Position numbers and translations under genes: made by a program. From Pseudomonas alkylphenolica (lineage in GTDB: Bacteria > Pseudomonadota > Gammaproteobacteria > Pseudomonadales > Pseudomonadaceae): a stretch of DNA of 64,000 nucleotides. The stretch covers positions 783,334 through 847,333 of the forward strand of contig NZ_QJRG01000033.1 of the NCBI RefSeq assembly GCF_004025535.1. The letters run 5' to 3'. Of this stretch, positions 44,927 through 54,415 are shown one piece after another. The notes below the pieces were generated by a model. It was not told where the DNA came from and searched no databases. It saw nothing but the letters and a program-made list of their open reading frames with translations. Numbering within the stretch: position 1 is the stretch's first letter; each line of letters opens with the position of its first letter.

Positions 44927-46303
44927 TCAGTGACGGCGCCGCCTGCTCCAGATAAGGCCACCGGCAAGCAATACACCAAACCCTAGCGCCACCCCGCCAT
45001 ACAGTTCGTCGTAACTGATCAGCGGCTGCTCGATCCGCACGTACCCAGGTTCCGTCAGCAACTGCTGCAGCGCCCGGTTGGCATCGTGGAGGCTGACGCG
45101 CCGCAGTGCGCGCACCGGGTCTGCAAAACGACCATCGAGGTAGTCGTTCAGCGAACCCCAGTAATAGTCCGCCAACGCCGCGTTGCCCTGGGTGCTCCAG
45201 GCCTCGCGATCGATGGTTGCCTGTTTGACCCGGGCAAAGGTGGCGGGGTCCAGGCCGTGTTTGCGCAACTGGTCGAGCATGGCGCCCAGCACCTGCTCGG
45301 CCTCCTTGACATCGGCGCGATCGAGGTCGGCGTCGAGGCTCATCATACCGGTATCGCCGAAGCTTTCCCGTTGGCTGGAGGGGCCGTAGGACAGCCCGTG
45401 CTTGAGCCGCAGCTCTTCGTACAGAGCCCAGTCCAGGTAGCGTTGCAGCAGATCGAAGGTCTGCCCGTGATCGTTGTCGAGTACCGGCTCCAGGAACAAC
45501 CAGTGCAAACGGGCGCTGTCGCCCAGCCAGCCGCGGACCAGTTCACGGCGCAATTCGGCTTTGCCGGTGATTCCGTCCAGCGCCCGGCGTTCGCCAGGCT
45601 CGGCTGGGGGAAGCTCGCCATAGGAGCGTTCCAGGTAGGCCGGCAACAGACGGTCCAGGCCACCGACGACGATCAGGCTCATGTTGTTGGCGGCGTACCA
45701 GTGCTGGCGCAGGTCGTTGACCTGCTCCAGGGTCATGTCGGCCACGGATGAGCGTTCCGGGCACTTCAGGCCCAGCTCGATAGCCAGCTGATCGCTGGCA
45801 CGGTGGCCAATGTCCTGGCGATCCAGCCAGCGTTGCAGGCGGGAATAATGACCGCCGTCTTCGCGCTCGAGGATCTTCTTCGACAGCGCCAGGGCCTTTT
45901 CGTCGAAGCGGGTGTCTTTGATCACCGTCAGCAGCAGGTCCAGCACTTTGCGCTGATTGCGCGCGGGTGCCTCGATGACAAAGGTGGTATCGGCACTGCT
46001 GGTGTAGGCGTTCCATTCACCGCCCAACGCCTGCATGCGTTTTTCCAGCCCGCCTTCACCGCCTTCGTCGATGCCACTGAACAGCAGGTGTTCCAGCAAG
46101 TGAGGCAACTCTTGCTGCTCGCAAGGAAAGTCATCGAAGCCGACGCCGACCACCAGGCGAATCGACACATGGTTGCGTTCATAGCCTGACTTGAGCAGCA
46201 CCTGCAGGCCGTTGGGCAGCAGGTAGCCTTCGACCTGCGAACGGTCGAGGGCAAAGCCGGGCATCGCGCCCAGCAGCAGGCACAGGAACATCAGGCAACG
46301 CAT
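44927..46303 (-). CDS. M16 family zinc peptidase
   Basis: Exported metallopeptidase-like protein, 458 aa, with a signal peptide (1-19), and a single hydrophobic helix plus a basic end (WSRRRRH) at the C-terminus. The inverted zinc motif HxxEH is present as HLLEH, and the downstream Glu is probably in the following 80 residues (ILEREDGG region). M16 proteins usually have two such halves; the second lacks a motif, as normal. The start at 46303 has AAGGA 8 bases upstream. The substrate is unknown. Confidence 0.88.
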   Translation of the reverse strand: MRCLMFLCLLLGAMPGFALDRSQVEGYLLPNGLQVLLKSGYERNHVSIRLVVGVGFDDFPCEQQELPHLLEHLLFSGIDEGGEGGLEKRMQALGGEWNAYTSSADTTFVIEAPARNQRKVLDLLLTVIKDTRFDEKALALSKKILEREDGGHYSRLQRWLDRQDIGHRASDQLAIELGLKCPERSSVADMTLEQVNDLRQHWYAANNMSLIVVGGLDRLLPAYLERSYGELPPAEPGERRALDGITGKAELRRELVRGWLGDSARLHWLFLEPVLDNDHGQTFDLLQRYLDWALYEELRLKHGLSYGPSSQRESFGDTGMMSLDADLDRADVKEAEQVLGAMLDQLRKHGLDPATFARVKQATIDREAWSTQGNAALADYYWGSLNDYLDGRFADPVRALRRVSLHDANRALQQLLTEPGYVRIEQPLISYDELYGGVALGFGVLLAGGLIWSRRRRH

Positions 46304-46339
46304 GTCGAGCTTCCTTGCGGGAGTTCTGGGTGGCAACAG

Positions 46340-47998
46340 TCAGGGTGAATGGGCATCGTCCGGGACACTGTCGAGCAACAGACCGCCCGTATCGGCGCTA
46401 CCCAACACTACATAGGCACTGCTGCAAAACAAGGAGTTCAATCGTTTCATATCGGCAATCAGCTCCAGGTGCAAGGCGCTGGTTTCGATACTTTGTACCA
46501 CTTTACGTTGCAACCGACTGACATGGGCATGGGCAAGGCGCCGCTCCTGGGCGCGAAAGCGTCGTTTTTCCCGCAACAGCTGCCGGGCACTTTCCGGGTC
46601 GGCACTAAGGAATACCGACAGGCCCAAGCGCAGGTTGGACAGCAATTGGCTTTGCAGCCCGGTCAGTTCCTCAAGGCCCACGTCGGAGAACTCCCGGCGT
46701 TGTGAGGTCTTTTGCTGCTGTACCTTGCGCAGCATGCGCTCGATGAGGTCGGCCGCCAGCTTGAGGTTGATCGCCAGCTCAATGATCTCCGCCCAGCGTT
46801 TGCTGTCCTGCGCGCTGAGGTCCTCGCGGGGCATCTGTGCCAGGTACAGTTTGATCGCGTTGTTAAGGGCCTCGACGTCCTCACCCAGGCTGCGCATCTG
46901 CTGGGTCATCGCCGTCTGCTTACCCTTCAGAACGTCCTGCATGGCATCGAGCATGGTGTCGATCAGGTCGCCCATGCGCAGTGTTTCGCGCACTGCGTTG
47001 GCCAGGGCCAGGCTCGGCGTGCCCAGTGCCGCCGGGTCCAGATGACGGGGGCGGGCCCGGCCATTGGTTTCTGCCCGTTCAGGCAGTAGCCAGGCGCACA
47101 GGCGCGACATCGGCGTGACGGTTGGCAGCATGATCAGGCAGCGCAGGCTGTTGTAGAGCAGGTGAAAGCCGATCACCAGCTCCTGGGGGCTGAAGCTCAG
47201 GCTGTCCATCCAGCTCACCAGCGGCTTGAGCACCGGAATGATCAGGATCAGGCCGATCAGCTTGTACATCAGGCTGCCCAAGGCTACCTGGCGGCCCGCC
47301 GCGTTCTGCATGCTGGTGCTGAGAAACGCCAGCAGACCGCTACCGATGTTGGCACCGATGACCAGGCCAATGGCCACTGGAAGGCTGATCAGCCCGGCAC
47401 CGGCCAGGGTCGCAGTCAGCAGCACGGCGGCGAGGCTCGAATAGGAAATCAGCGCAAACAGCGCACCCACCAGGGCATCAAGGAGGATGTCGCCGGTAAG
47501 CGAGGCGAACAGCACTCGCACACCCTGGGCATGGGTGATCGGCGCGGCCGCTTCGACAATCAGTTGCAAGGCCAGGATGATCAGACCCAAACCGATCCCG
47601 ACGCGGCCCAATTGCCCGGCACGGGTCTGCTTGCGCGACAGGAAGAAGATCACGCCGAGGAAGATCAGCAGCGGCGACAGCCACGACAGGTCGAATGTCA
47701 GTACCCGCGCCATCAGCGCCGTACCGACATCGGCGCCGAGCATGATTGCCAGGGCCGGGGTCAGCGACATCAGGCCCTGACCGACAAAGGACGTCACCAG
47801 CATGGCGGTGGCGTTGCTGCTCTGTACCAGGGCGGTCACCAGAATGCCGGCGACAAACGCCAGCGGCCGCTTGGACATGTTCTGGCTCAGCACACGCCGT
47901 AGGTTGGAGCCGTACACGCGCAGGATGCCGGTACGCACAATGTGCGTCCCCCAGATCAGCAGTGCCACAGCGGAGAGCAGATTGAGCAGGGTCAGCAT
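46340..47998 (-). CDS. Na/Pi cotransporter family protein
   Basis: Membrane transporter of the NptA/YjbB type, 552 aa: two Na/Pi repeats (about 1-310) each with the QSSNAT / SYSSLA-type Ser-rich motif, then a cytoplasmic PhoU-like helical domain (about 370-540). It probably moves phosphate using sodium, possibly outward as YjbB does. The start at 47998 has AGGGGG upstream; the frame extends further but without family character. Confidence 0.88.
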   Translation of the reverse strand: MLTLLNLLSAVALLIWGTHIVRTGILRVYGSNLRRVLSQNMSKRPLAFVAGILVTALVQSSNATAMLVTSFVGQGLMSLTPALAIMLGADVGTALMARVLTFDLSWLSPLLIFLGVIFFLSRKQTRAGQLGRVGIGLGLIILALQLIVEAAAPITHAQGVRVLFASLTGDILLDALVGALFALISYSSLAAVLLTATLAGAGLISLPVAIGLVIGANIGSGLLAFLSTSMQNAAGRQVALGSLMYKLIGLILIIPVLKPLVSWMDSLSFSPQELVIGFHLLYNSLRCLIMLPTVTPMSRLCAWLLPERAETNGRARPRHLDPAALGTPSLALANAVRETLRMGDLIDTMLDAMQDVLKGKQTAMTQQMRSLGEDVEALNNAIKLYLAQMPREDLSAQDSKRWAEIIELAINLKLAADLIERMLRKVQQQKTSQRREFSDVGLEELTGLQSQLLSNLRLGLSVFLSADPESARQLLREKRRFRAQERRLAHAHVSRLQRKVVQSIETSALHLELIADMKRLNSLFCSSAYVVLGSADTGGLLLDSVPDDAHSP

Positions 47999-48175
47999 TG
48001 GTCGGGCCCCCTGTTGGCGTGCCCCAGTGGGGGCAAATGGATAAAGCGGTGAGCCTGGCCTGGTGACAGGCGGTTTTTCCCAGTGCTCACTTAAGCTGTA
48101 GTCGGCCCAAGGCCTGGGCGCCAGCATGGCATAGGCAATGTGGCCTTTGAAACAAAACCGTCATGAACGCCCATG

Positions 48176-48202
48176 AAAAAAGGCCCCGCAGGGCCCTTTT
48201 TT
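48176..48202. terminator. Bidirectional terminator before the TerC gene end
   Basis: A-run, GGCCC / GGGCC stem with a 4-base loop, then a T-run. It works as an intrinsic terminator in both directions; it ends the TerC mRNA on the minus strand. Confidence 0.8.
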
Positions 48203-48217
48203 GTTGCCAAACCAGGT

Positions 48218-48991
48218 TTATTGACCCGGAATGTCCTTGCGAAGTTTCACCGGCTCGGTTTGCTCCTGGTTTTTCTTCCGGGCCATGGCCGTGCGCATCT
48301 TGATGTTGATGGCTTCGACCGCCAGGGAGAACGCCATGGCGAAGTAGACGTAGCCCTTCGGCACGTGCACATCAAAGGCTTCGGCGATCAGCACGGTACC
48401 GACCACGATCAGAAATGACAGGGCGAGCATTTTCAGCGACGGGTGCTTGTCGATGAAGTTACTGATGGCACCGGCGCACAGCATCATCACCAGCACGGCG
48501 ACAACGATGGCTGCAATCATCACCGGCACGTGAGAAACCATGCCGACGGCGGTGATCACCGAGTCCAGGGAGAACACGATGTCGATAATCGCGATCTGAA
48601 TGATGGTGTAGAAGAACTTGCCGCCTTTGCCGGTCGGCTCATCGGGCGATTCATCTTCGCCTTCCAGTCCGTGGTAGATCTCCTGCGAGCTTTTCCACAG
48701 CAGGAACAGGCCACCGAAGAACAGGATCAGGTCACGTCCGGAAATGCCATGCTCGAACACCACGAACAGGTCGGTGGTCAGGCGCATGACCCAGGTGATC
48801 GACAGCAGCAGCAAAATGCGGGTGACCATGGCCAGGGCCAGGCCGAAGATCCGGGTGCGTGGCTGCATGTGCTTGGGCATGCGGCTGACCAGGATCGAGA
48901 TCATGATGATGTTGTCGATGCCGAGAACGATCTCAAGTGCAGTCAGTGTGAAAAAGGCAACCCAGATCTCTGGGCTGGTCAGCCATTCCAT
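48218..48991 (-). CDS. TerC family integral membrane protein
   Basis: A 257-aa membrane protein with about seven helices and the TerC motif set (LEIVLGIDNIIMISIL, IDIVFSLDSVITAVGM), each with an acidic residue in the membrane. Family members export metals such as Mn2+ or act in tellurium resistance. No tellurium-resistance genes are nearby, so a metal-ion role is more likely. AAGGA lies 8 bases before the ATG. Confidence 0.88.
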   Translation of the reverse strand: MEWLTSPEIWVAFFTLTALEIVLGIDNIIMISILVSRMPKHMQPRTRIFGLALAMVTRILLLLSITWVMRLTTDLFVVFEHGISGRDLILFFGGLFLLWKSSQEIYHGLEGEDESPDEPTGKGGKFFYTIIQIAIIDIVFSLDSVITAVGMVSHVPVMIAAIVVAVLVMMLCAGAISNFIDKHPSLKMLALSFLIVVGTVLIAEAFDVHVPKGYVYFAMAFSLAVEAINIKMRTAMARKKNQEQTEPVKLRKDIPGQ

Positions 48992-49064
48992 GTGTATTCC
49001 TTCAAGCGATAAATGCAGGGCGCCCGGGCAAGGAGCACCGCTGCGGTTGGATGAATCTGTAGCC

Positions 49065-50372
49065 TTATAGGCTGCTGAACAGCGGGAAAATTCCCATGAG
49101 CAGCGCGGCGAACATTATGCACAGGCAGACCAGCACTGCCCACTTCAGGGTAAAGCGCTGATGATCGCCGAACTCGATGCCGGCCAGGGCAACCAACAGG
49201 TAAGTAGAGGGTACCAGTGGGCTGAGCAGGTGAACCGGCTGGCCGACGATCGACGCACGGGCCATTTCCACCGGCGAGATGCCATAGTGGCTGGCGGCTT
49301 CTGCAAGCACAGGCAGAACCCCGTAGTAGAAGGCGTCGTTGGACATGAAGAAGGTGAACGGCATGCTTACGATCGCGGTGATCACCGCCAGGTAAGGGCC
49401 CAGCGCGTCAGGAATCACCGCCAGCAGGCTCTTGGACATGGCCTCGACCATGCCGGTACCCGAGAGGATGCCGGTGAAGATACCGGCGGCGAAGATCAGG
49501 CCGACAACGGCCAGCACGCTACCGGAGTGGGCCGCCACACGGTCTTTTTGCTGCTGCAGGCATGGGTAGTTGGCAATCATGGCGATACTGAAGGCCACCA
49601 TGAACAGCACGGGCAATGGCAGCAGGCCAAGGATCAGGGTCACCATCAGCGCTGCGGTCAGTGCGCCGTTGAACCAGATCATCTTCGGGCGACGGGCGTC
49701 AGGAAACTGCGAAACGCTGATTTCACTGTGATCGATTTCGTCGCCTGGCAGGTGCAGCTCGCCCAGACGGGCACGCTCGCGCTTGCCGTACATATAGGCA
49801 ATGGCAAGGATTGCCACCACGCCGGCAAGCATCGCCGGGATCATCGGTACGAAAATATCTGAAGGGTCGACATGCAAGGCGCTGGCGGCACGTGCGGTCG
49901 GGCCGCCCCATGGGGTCATGTTCATCACACCGCCGGCGAGGATGATCAGGCCGGCCATGATCCGTGGGCTCATGCCCAGGCGGCTGTAGAGCGGCAGCAT
50001 TGCCGCCACGCAGATCATGTAGGTGGTGGCACCGTCGCCGTCCAGCGAAACGATCAGGGCCAGTGCGGCCGTGCCGACCGAGACTTTCAGCGGGTCACCT
50101 TTGACCAGCTTGAGAATCTTGCGCACCGCCGGGTCGAACAGCCCTGAGTCGATCATCAGGCCGAAATACAGGATGGCGAACATCAGCATCACCCCGGTGG
50201 GGGCCAGTTTAGTGATGCCTTGCAGCATCATCGGGCCGATGTCGCCCGAGAAGCCGCCAAACAGGGCAAACAGGATCGGTACCAGAATCAGGGCGATCAA
50301 GGCCGACAGGCGCTTGGTCATGATCAGGTACATGAAAGTAAGGACCATGGCAAAGCCGAGGAAGGTCAGCAT
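49065..50372 (-). CDS. CitMHS family citrate-metal transporter
   Basis: Metal-citrate:proton symporter, 435 aa, about 12 helices. Features include SLDGDGATTYMICVAAMLP, MNMTPWGGPTARAASAL and MPFTFFMSNDAFYYGVLPVLAE. The start at 50372 has GGAG 8 bases upstream; the open frame reaches 50468 but the extra residues are Arg-rich and atypical. Confidence 0.9.
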   Translation of the reverse strand: MLTFLGFAMVLTFMYLIMTKRLSALIALILVPILFALFGGFSGDIGPMMLQGITKLAPTGVMLMFAILYFGLMIDSGLFDPAVRKILKLVKGDPLKVSVGTAALALIVSLDGDGATTYMICVAAMLPLYSRLGMSPRIMAGLIILAGGVMNMTPWGGPTARAASALHVDPSDIFVPMIPAMLAGVVAILAIAYMYGKRERARLGELHLPGDEIDHSEISVSQFPDARRPKMIWFNGALTAALMVTLILGLLPLPVLFMVAFSIAMIANYPCLQQQKDRVAAHSGSVLAVVGLIFAAGIFTGILSGTGMVEAMSKSLLAVIPDALGPYLAVITAIVSMPFTFFMSNDAFYYGVLPVLAEAASHYGISPVEMARASIVGQPVHLLSPLVPSTYLLVALAGIEFGDHQRFTLKWAVLVCLCIMFAALLMGIFPLFSSL

Positions 50373-50674
50373 GGGAGTACTCCAGGCGTTTCGCGTCGAA
50401 AGAGGAACGAGTCGGGCGGGATCAGCGCGTGAGGCGCGGCGCAGGGAGTAACGGCGGGCGTGCAGCAAGAAGGCGGGCGTAGAAGGACATCAGTATCACC
50501 ATTGTTGTTGTTAATTGGGCCGGGCGAGTCGGGTGCCCTGGCTGACCGGTCTGTGCCGGTGGTGATCGCAATCCTAAGGCGGGAAGCTTTCAGCCAGCTT
50601 TCGCTGGCTCAAAGGCGACGAGAGGTGCATTGTTGAGTATCAATCAACTGCATTGACGGGAAGCGGAGGAAACG
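50373..50674. other. Divergent region between citM-like and GFA genes
   Basis: 302 bases. It holds the leader of the citrate transporter, a perfect hairpin AGCCAGC / GCTGGCT (50592-50609), and GTTGA/TCAAC inverted repeats around 50633-50649, flanked by GCATTG on both sides, just upstream of the GFA gene. No small gene seen. Confidence 0.5.
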
Positions 50675-51076
50675 ATGCGCGAGACGTATGAAGGTGGATG
50701 TCATTGCGGCGCCCTGCGCTATCGGGTTCAAGGGCCGCTGGCAGACGTCGCTCATTGTCACTGTTCGGTGTGCCGCCGGGTCAGTGGCGGGCTGCTGGTG
50801 ACCTGGGCCACCCTGCCCTGCACCGACTTTCAGTGGCTCAGCGGTACGCCGCAATGCTACGACTCTTCACCGAGTTGTGTACGGTACTTCTGCAGCCGCT
50901 GTGGTGCCCACCTGGCATTGAGCACCGACCTGAGTCCGGAAACCATCGACATCACCGTTACCTCCCTGGATGAGCCAGAGCGGGTAGTGCCGAAAAAACA
51001 CATCTGGACCAGCAACCGTCTACCCTGGCTGCACCTGGATGAGCATCTCCCCGGTGAGGCCGAAGAAACGCTCTAG
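50675..51076 (+). CDS. GFA family protein
   Basis: A 133-aa zinc protein of the glutathione-dependent formaldehyde-activating (Gfa/CENP-V) fold. Zinc-binding Cys sets are visible: GGCHCGALRY, HCHCSVCRR and FCSRCGAHL. Length is normal. GGAGG precedes the ATG. Most members act on unknown substrates, so formaldehyde use is not assumed. It converges on the DUF4105 gene with 9 bases between. Confidence 0.88.
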   Translation: MRETYEGGCHCGALRYRVQGPLADVAHCHCSVCRRVSGGLLVTWATLPCTDFQWLSGTPQCYDSSPSCVRYFCSRCGAHLALSTDLSPETIDITVTSLDEPERVVPKKHIWTSNRLPWLHLDEHLPGEAEETL

Positions 51077-51085
51077 GTCATGGGC

Positions 51086-53044
51086 TCAGGGCAGTTGCAA
51101 GCCGCCGGCGGCCTTGTGCAGGGCACGCAGATGCTCGCCAACCTGCTTGATGTTGGCTTCGACGGCTGCGATTTCGGCTGCCCGTTCCGGGCCAAGCAGT
51201 GCGCGCACTTCCTTGTCCAGTTCGGCGGTAAGCGTCTGAAGTTGCTTCTGCCGCAGGTTGGTCTCTTGACGTAACAGCGCTTGCTCACTGGCCTGTGGCA
51301 GTCCGTAGCCACTGGTTCCCAACAGTTCTGCCGGTCGGCTGAGAAAGCCGCTATTGGCGAGAATCTGCTGCAGGGTGCCGTTGGCCTTGGCGACGCTGGC
51401 GTCGTTCGCTTCACGACCGCTCAGGTAGCGTTGCTTGACCTCTTCCTGCGCCAGCAGCAGTTGCTGGCGCAAACTGGCCTGCTCCAGCAGCAACAGGGCA
51501 GCACTGGTACGCAGGTCAGCCTTCTCGAACCATGGTTGACGCTGCCTGGCAGATTGCTCCAGCCAGGCTTCGACTGTGTCCTGAGGCACCGGCAGTTGCT
51601 GTTTTAGCACCAGGAACATGGCCTGGTAGCGGTCACGGTAGGAGTCGAAGCGATAACCCAGGCGCAGCGCCTCATGAGGATCATCAAGGACGCTGGTGTC
51701 GGCCAGGCCGCGCCCTTGCAGCACCTCGAGCAAACCATTGGGCATGATGTTGTCCAGGTCTGTCAGGCGCGGGTTGGCAGTGCCGCTGCGCAGCAGCTTG
51801 AGGGTTTCCACTGCACAGTTGTTGGACAGGAAGTAGTAGTTGCCGTCATAACTCCAGTGCATCTCGGCGGCTTGGCGTACCAGGTTTTCCAGCTCGGTGC
51901 GATCAAGCTTGAGCGGGATGGAGGCGAGGCTACGCAGCTCGGTCTTGGTGTACTCGTCGATAACCTGCCCCAGGGGCAGGACAAACAGCCGCGATGGGTA
52001 GGCGCCGGTCAGGCCGCCCCAGCTCGATAGCTGCACATCGTTGACGAAGGCCCGATACGACAACACGAGGTGCTGGTCGAGATCGAGTCGGCAGTCAGGA
52101 CCGCGTGGCCGCCCCGGGGCGCAGATCACCAGGCGCAGCATGCTGTGCCCCCAGCGACTGACCAGGTTCTGGTTTGCCTCGGCCAACAGATAGTCCACGG
52201 AGTAGACCCGTTCAGGGTCGATCTCTCCCAATGGGGCTTTCTCGAAGTCGTTGCCGGCATTGAGAAAAGGCAGCTGCTGCGGGCAGGCCGGGTGCTCCGG
52301 AGCCCAGTCGAAATGTGCTTTCAGGTAGCTGTGAAGCGCTGGCCGCCGGCAGGCGAAGCCAGGGTCAAGGAGGAAGTACTCCATGTTGACTGCGATGAAT
52401 TCCTTGGGGCTGCTCAGCTCGTAGCTGTCAGGGCTGCGCGCGACTTGGCGGTTGTACTGCTCGCGCTCCCCTCGCCTGCCCACATACTGCGGCCATCCGG
52501 CCAGGTCGAGCAGGCGCGGGTCATCGCTGAGGGTGAAGCGCCGTTCGGTTTGCCCACGGCATGGCTCGGGCAGGCCGACCTTGCCCTGGCTGTTCAGTTG
52601 CCGCGTGCAGCGACTGATCAACTGGCGTTCGGCACCCTGCCACAGGCGGGCGCGATCATAGATATGGGTCAGCTCGTGCAGTACGGTAGCCAACAGCTCC
52701 TGGCGCACGGTGCCGTGGGGGCGCCCCGTCTTGCGGGTGGCAGCGCTGCCATCGACAAGGCCAGGCAGAAGCCGGCTATTGAGCGTCAGGGTTGATACCA
52801 GCGAGGCCTGTCCATAGGCATCTTCAGGCATGTTTGCGCTCCAGCTGACCTGGACGCGACGGTCCAGGCGCGCCTTTAAACTGGGCGGCAGTGCCTGCAT
52901 GGCTTCATCGAGCAATGCCTGGCTGGCACGTTGTTGCGCGGGCCCAAGCCCGTCGGTTTGCAACTGCAGCTGCAAATCGGCCAGCGCTGGGCCTGCCAGT
53001 AGCGTCAGCAGGCCACCGAGCAGCCAGGCGCGCAGGTTTCTCAC
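51086..53044 (-). CDS. Exported zincin-like + DUF4105 (NlpC/P60-like) protein
   Basis: A 652-aa protein with a signal peptide (ends ALA-D, residues 20-23). The N-terminal half has a zinc metalloprotease motif HELTH (H123, E124, H127) with possible third ligand in KEFIAVNMEYF (E215 or E222). The central part is a DUF4105 domain: H300 in SRWGHSMLRL and C410 in FLSNNCAVETL match the His and NC pair of NlpC/P60- and LRAT-like thiol enzymes. The last ~200 residues are helical and Gln-rich. It starts at a GTG that overlaps the DUF2388 stop (GTGA) without its own ribosome site. Function not established. Confidence 0.82.
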   Translation of the reverse strand: MRNLRAWLLGGLLTLLAGPALADLQLQLQTDGLGPAQQRASQALLDEAMQALPPSLKARLDRRVQVSWSANMPEDAYGQASLVSTLTLNSRLLPGLVDGSAATRKTGRPHGTVRQELLATVLHELTHIYDRARLWQGAERQLISRCTRQLNSQGKVGLPEPCRGQTERRFTLSDDPRLLDLAGWPQYVGRRGEREQYNRQVARSPDSYELSSPKEFIAVNMEYFLLDPGFACRRPALHSYLKAHFDWAPEHPACPQQLPFLNAGNDFEKAPLGEIDPERVYSVDYLLAEANQNLVSRWGHSMLRLVICAPGRPRGPDCRLDLDQHLVLSYRAFVNDVQLSSWGGLTGAYPSRLFVLPLGQVIDEYTKTELRSLASIPLKLDRTELENLVRQAAEMHWSYDGNYYFLSNNCAVETLKLLRSGTANPRLTDLDNIMPNGLLEVLQGRGLADTSVLDDPHEALRLGYRFDSYRDRYQAMFLVLKQQLPVPQDTVEAWLEQSARQRQPWFEKADLRTSAALLLLEQASLRQQLLLAQEEVKQRYLSGREANDASVAKANGTLQQILANSGFLSRPAELLGTSGYGLPQASEQALLRQETNLRQKQLQTLTAELDKEVRALLGPERAAEIAAVEANIKQVGEHLRALHKAAGGLQLP

Positions 53045-53361
53045 AGAGCGAGAATGGCTTCAGCCAGGTCTTGATCGCTGGCCTGGCGCGCCTCGGGTAC
53101 ACGCTGGCGCAGCGTGTCGAAGGCGGCTTCCAGCTGTGCACCACGGATTTCACCGCGGCTGGCGACGTAGCTGGCGGCATCGTCACGGGCCTCACGCACG
53201 ACCTTGGAGTCACGGATCGAGGTGGTGGTATCGGACGTGAAGTCGATTGAACGGCCAAACGCGCGCACGATGATGTTGCTGGTGGCCACCAGGGTTTGTG
53301 CCTGGGCCACATCGGCCAGCAACAGAAAGCCAAGAGTGGCGGCAATCAGCGGGTTACGCAT
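53041..53361 (-). CDS. DUF2388 small exported protein, copy 1
   Basis: A 106-aa protein with a signal peptide (ends AQA-QT) and the DUF2388 core: ARDDAASYVASRGEIRGAQL, then a terminal SDQDLAEAILAL. GGAG precedes the ATG. Its stop overlaps the GTG of the zincin/DUF4105 gene, so the two proteins are made together. Function unknown. Confidence 0.85.
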   Translation of the reverse strand: MRNPLIAATLGFLLLADVAQAQTLVATSNIIVRAFGRSIDFTSDTTTSIRDSKVVREARDDAASYVASRGEIRGAQLEAAFDTLRQRVPEARQASDQDLAEAILAL

Positions 53362-53388
53362 GGAACATCTCCGGAAAAGCAGGGGTAA

Positions 53389-53682
53389 TCATTGGACGAG
53401 AATTGCCTGTGCCAGTTCAAGGTCGCCGACATGAAGTTTGGGGTAGTCCTGGCGTAACCGATTCAAGGCAGCCTGCAGTTGAGCACCACGTACCGCACCG
53501 TCGCTCGCGACAAACATGGCCGCGTCATCCTGGGCATGCAGTATCAATTTGCGATCGAAGGGTGCCGAGGACACCTTGCTGGTGACGTAGCCACTGACGA
53601 CCAGGTTGTTGGTAGTCAGGTCAAACGCCTGGGCGGTACTGCTCCAGCAGCATACAAGCAACAGCAATGACAGATAGCGCAT
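53389..53682 (-). CDS. DUF2388 small exported protein, copy 2
   Basis: A 97-aa paralogue with a signal peptide (ends AQA-FD), core QDDAAMFVASDGAVRGAQL and ending ELAQAILVQ. It is the most diverged of the three: the first Arg of ARDDAA is lost and the region before the core is shorter. It lies 27 bases upstream of copy 1 on the same strand. The ribosome site is weak. Confidence 0.82.
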   Translation of the reverse strand: MRYLSLLLLVCCWSSTAQAFDLTTNNLVVSGYVTSKVSSAPFDRKLILHAQDDAAMFVASDGAVRGAQLQAALNRLRQDYPKLHVGDLELAQAILVQ

Positions 53683-53754
53683 GGGTCTCGCAAGGCCGGT
53701 GAAACTGGCCGCAAAGGCTATCCCAATGCGCCGGCAAGGACCAGCACAGGGGGC

Positions 53755-53791
53755 CCGGCTTCATTGCATGTTGTTACATGGCTGAAGCCGG
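53755..53791 (-). terminator. Long hairpin after DUF2388 copy 3
   Basis: CCGGCTTCA / TGAAGCCGG (9 bp) with a nested CATGT / ACATG stem. It lies between copies 3 and 2 and likely ends the copy 3 transcript, although no U tract follows. Confidence 0.5.
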
Positions 53792-53803
53792 TGTCAGACG
53801 ACC

Positions 53804-54121
53804 TTAGAGCGCCAGGATAGCCTGGGCCAGTTGGGCGTCGCTCGCCTGCAGGGTTGGGGCCTGCTGACGAATGTGGGCGAATGCGCTTTCGAGTTTTACG
53901 CCGCGGATATCACCGTGGCTGGCCACGAAGCTGGCAGCATCGTCACGGGCGGCGCGCACGATCTTGTCGTCCTTGAACGACGAAGACACATCGGAGGTGG
54001 CGTCGGTGGAAGCGGCAACACCGCGTACCACGGTGTCAGTTGTTACGACGAAGCTGGTTGCATTGGCAGTGGAAGCCACGGCCAGCACCAGCGCGGCGCC
54101 AAACAAGCGTGAACGGAACAT
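53804..54121 (-). CDS. DUF2388 small exported protein, copy 3
   Basis: A 105-aa paralogue with a signal peptide (ends ANA-TS) and core ARDDAASFVASHGDIRGVKL, ending SDAQLAQAILAL. It is close to copy 1. AGGAG lies 7 bases before the ATG. It is separated from the other two by a hairpin, so it may be transcribed alone. Confidence 0.85.
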   Translation of the reverse strand: MFRSRLFGAALVLAVASTANATSFVVTTDTVVRGVAASTDATSDVSSSFKDDKIVRAARDDAASFVASHGDIRGVKLESAFAHIRQQAPTLQASDAQLAQAILAL

Positions 54122-54415
54122 GGTCGATCTCCTGATTAAGCGGGTTCGTTTGTGTCAGACGCACGCTCAGCTGGTTGCGCTACTTTTCACCAAGCTGGGT
54201 GCTTTAAGGTTATCACGCCAAAAGCGACTGCGAGGTAAGACAGTGTCGCAGGCGAAAGTATCAACTGTACCTATGAAAAATAACTATTTGTAAACTGTAC
54301 CTGTTCTGCGTGCGGCCGCTCTATTATGCGGCTTCAGAACGACAAAACCCGTCAGCAGTCACCTGTGACGGGTTTCGGGAATTCAAGGTGTCGGCAAGCG
54401 CCGACCAGCCTTGCA
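54122..54415. other. Region between DUF2388 copy 3 and DUF1127
   Basis: 294 bases with no gene. It contains two copies of AACTGTACCT exactly 30 bases apart (54263-54272 and 54293-54302) and the terminator of the DUF1127 gene at its right end. It serves as promoter region for DUF2388 copy 3. Confidence 0.55.
54345..54375 (-). terminator. Terminator of the DUF1127 gene
   Basis: AAACCCGTCA / TGACGGGTTT, 10-bp perfect stem with an 11-base loop. On the minus strand it ends in a short run of U. Confidence 0.75.
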
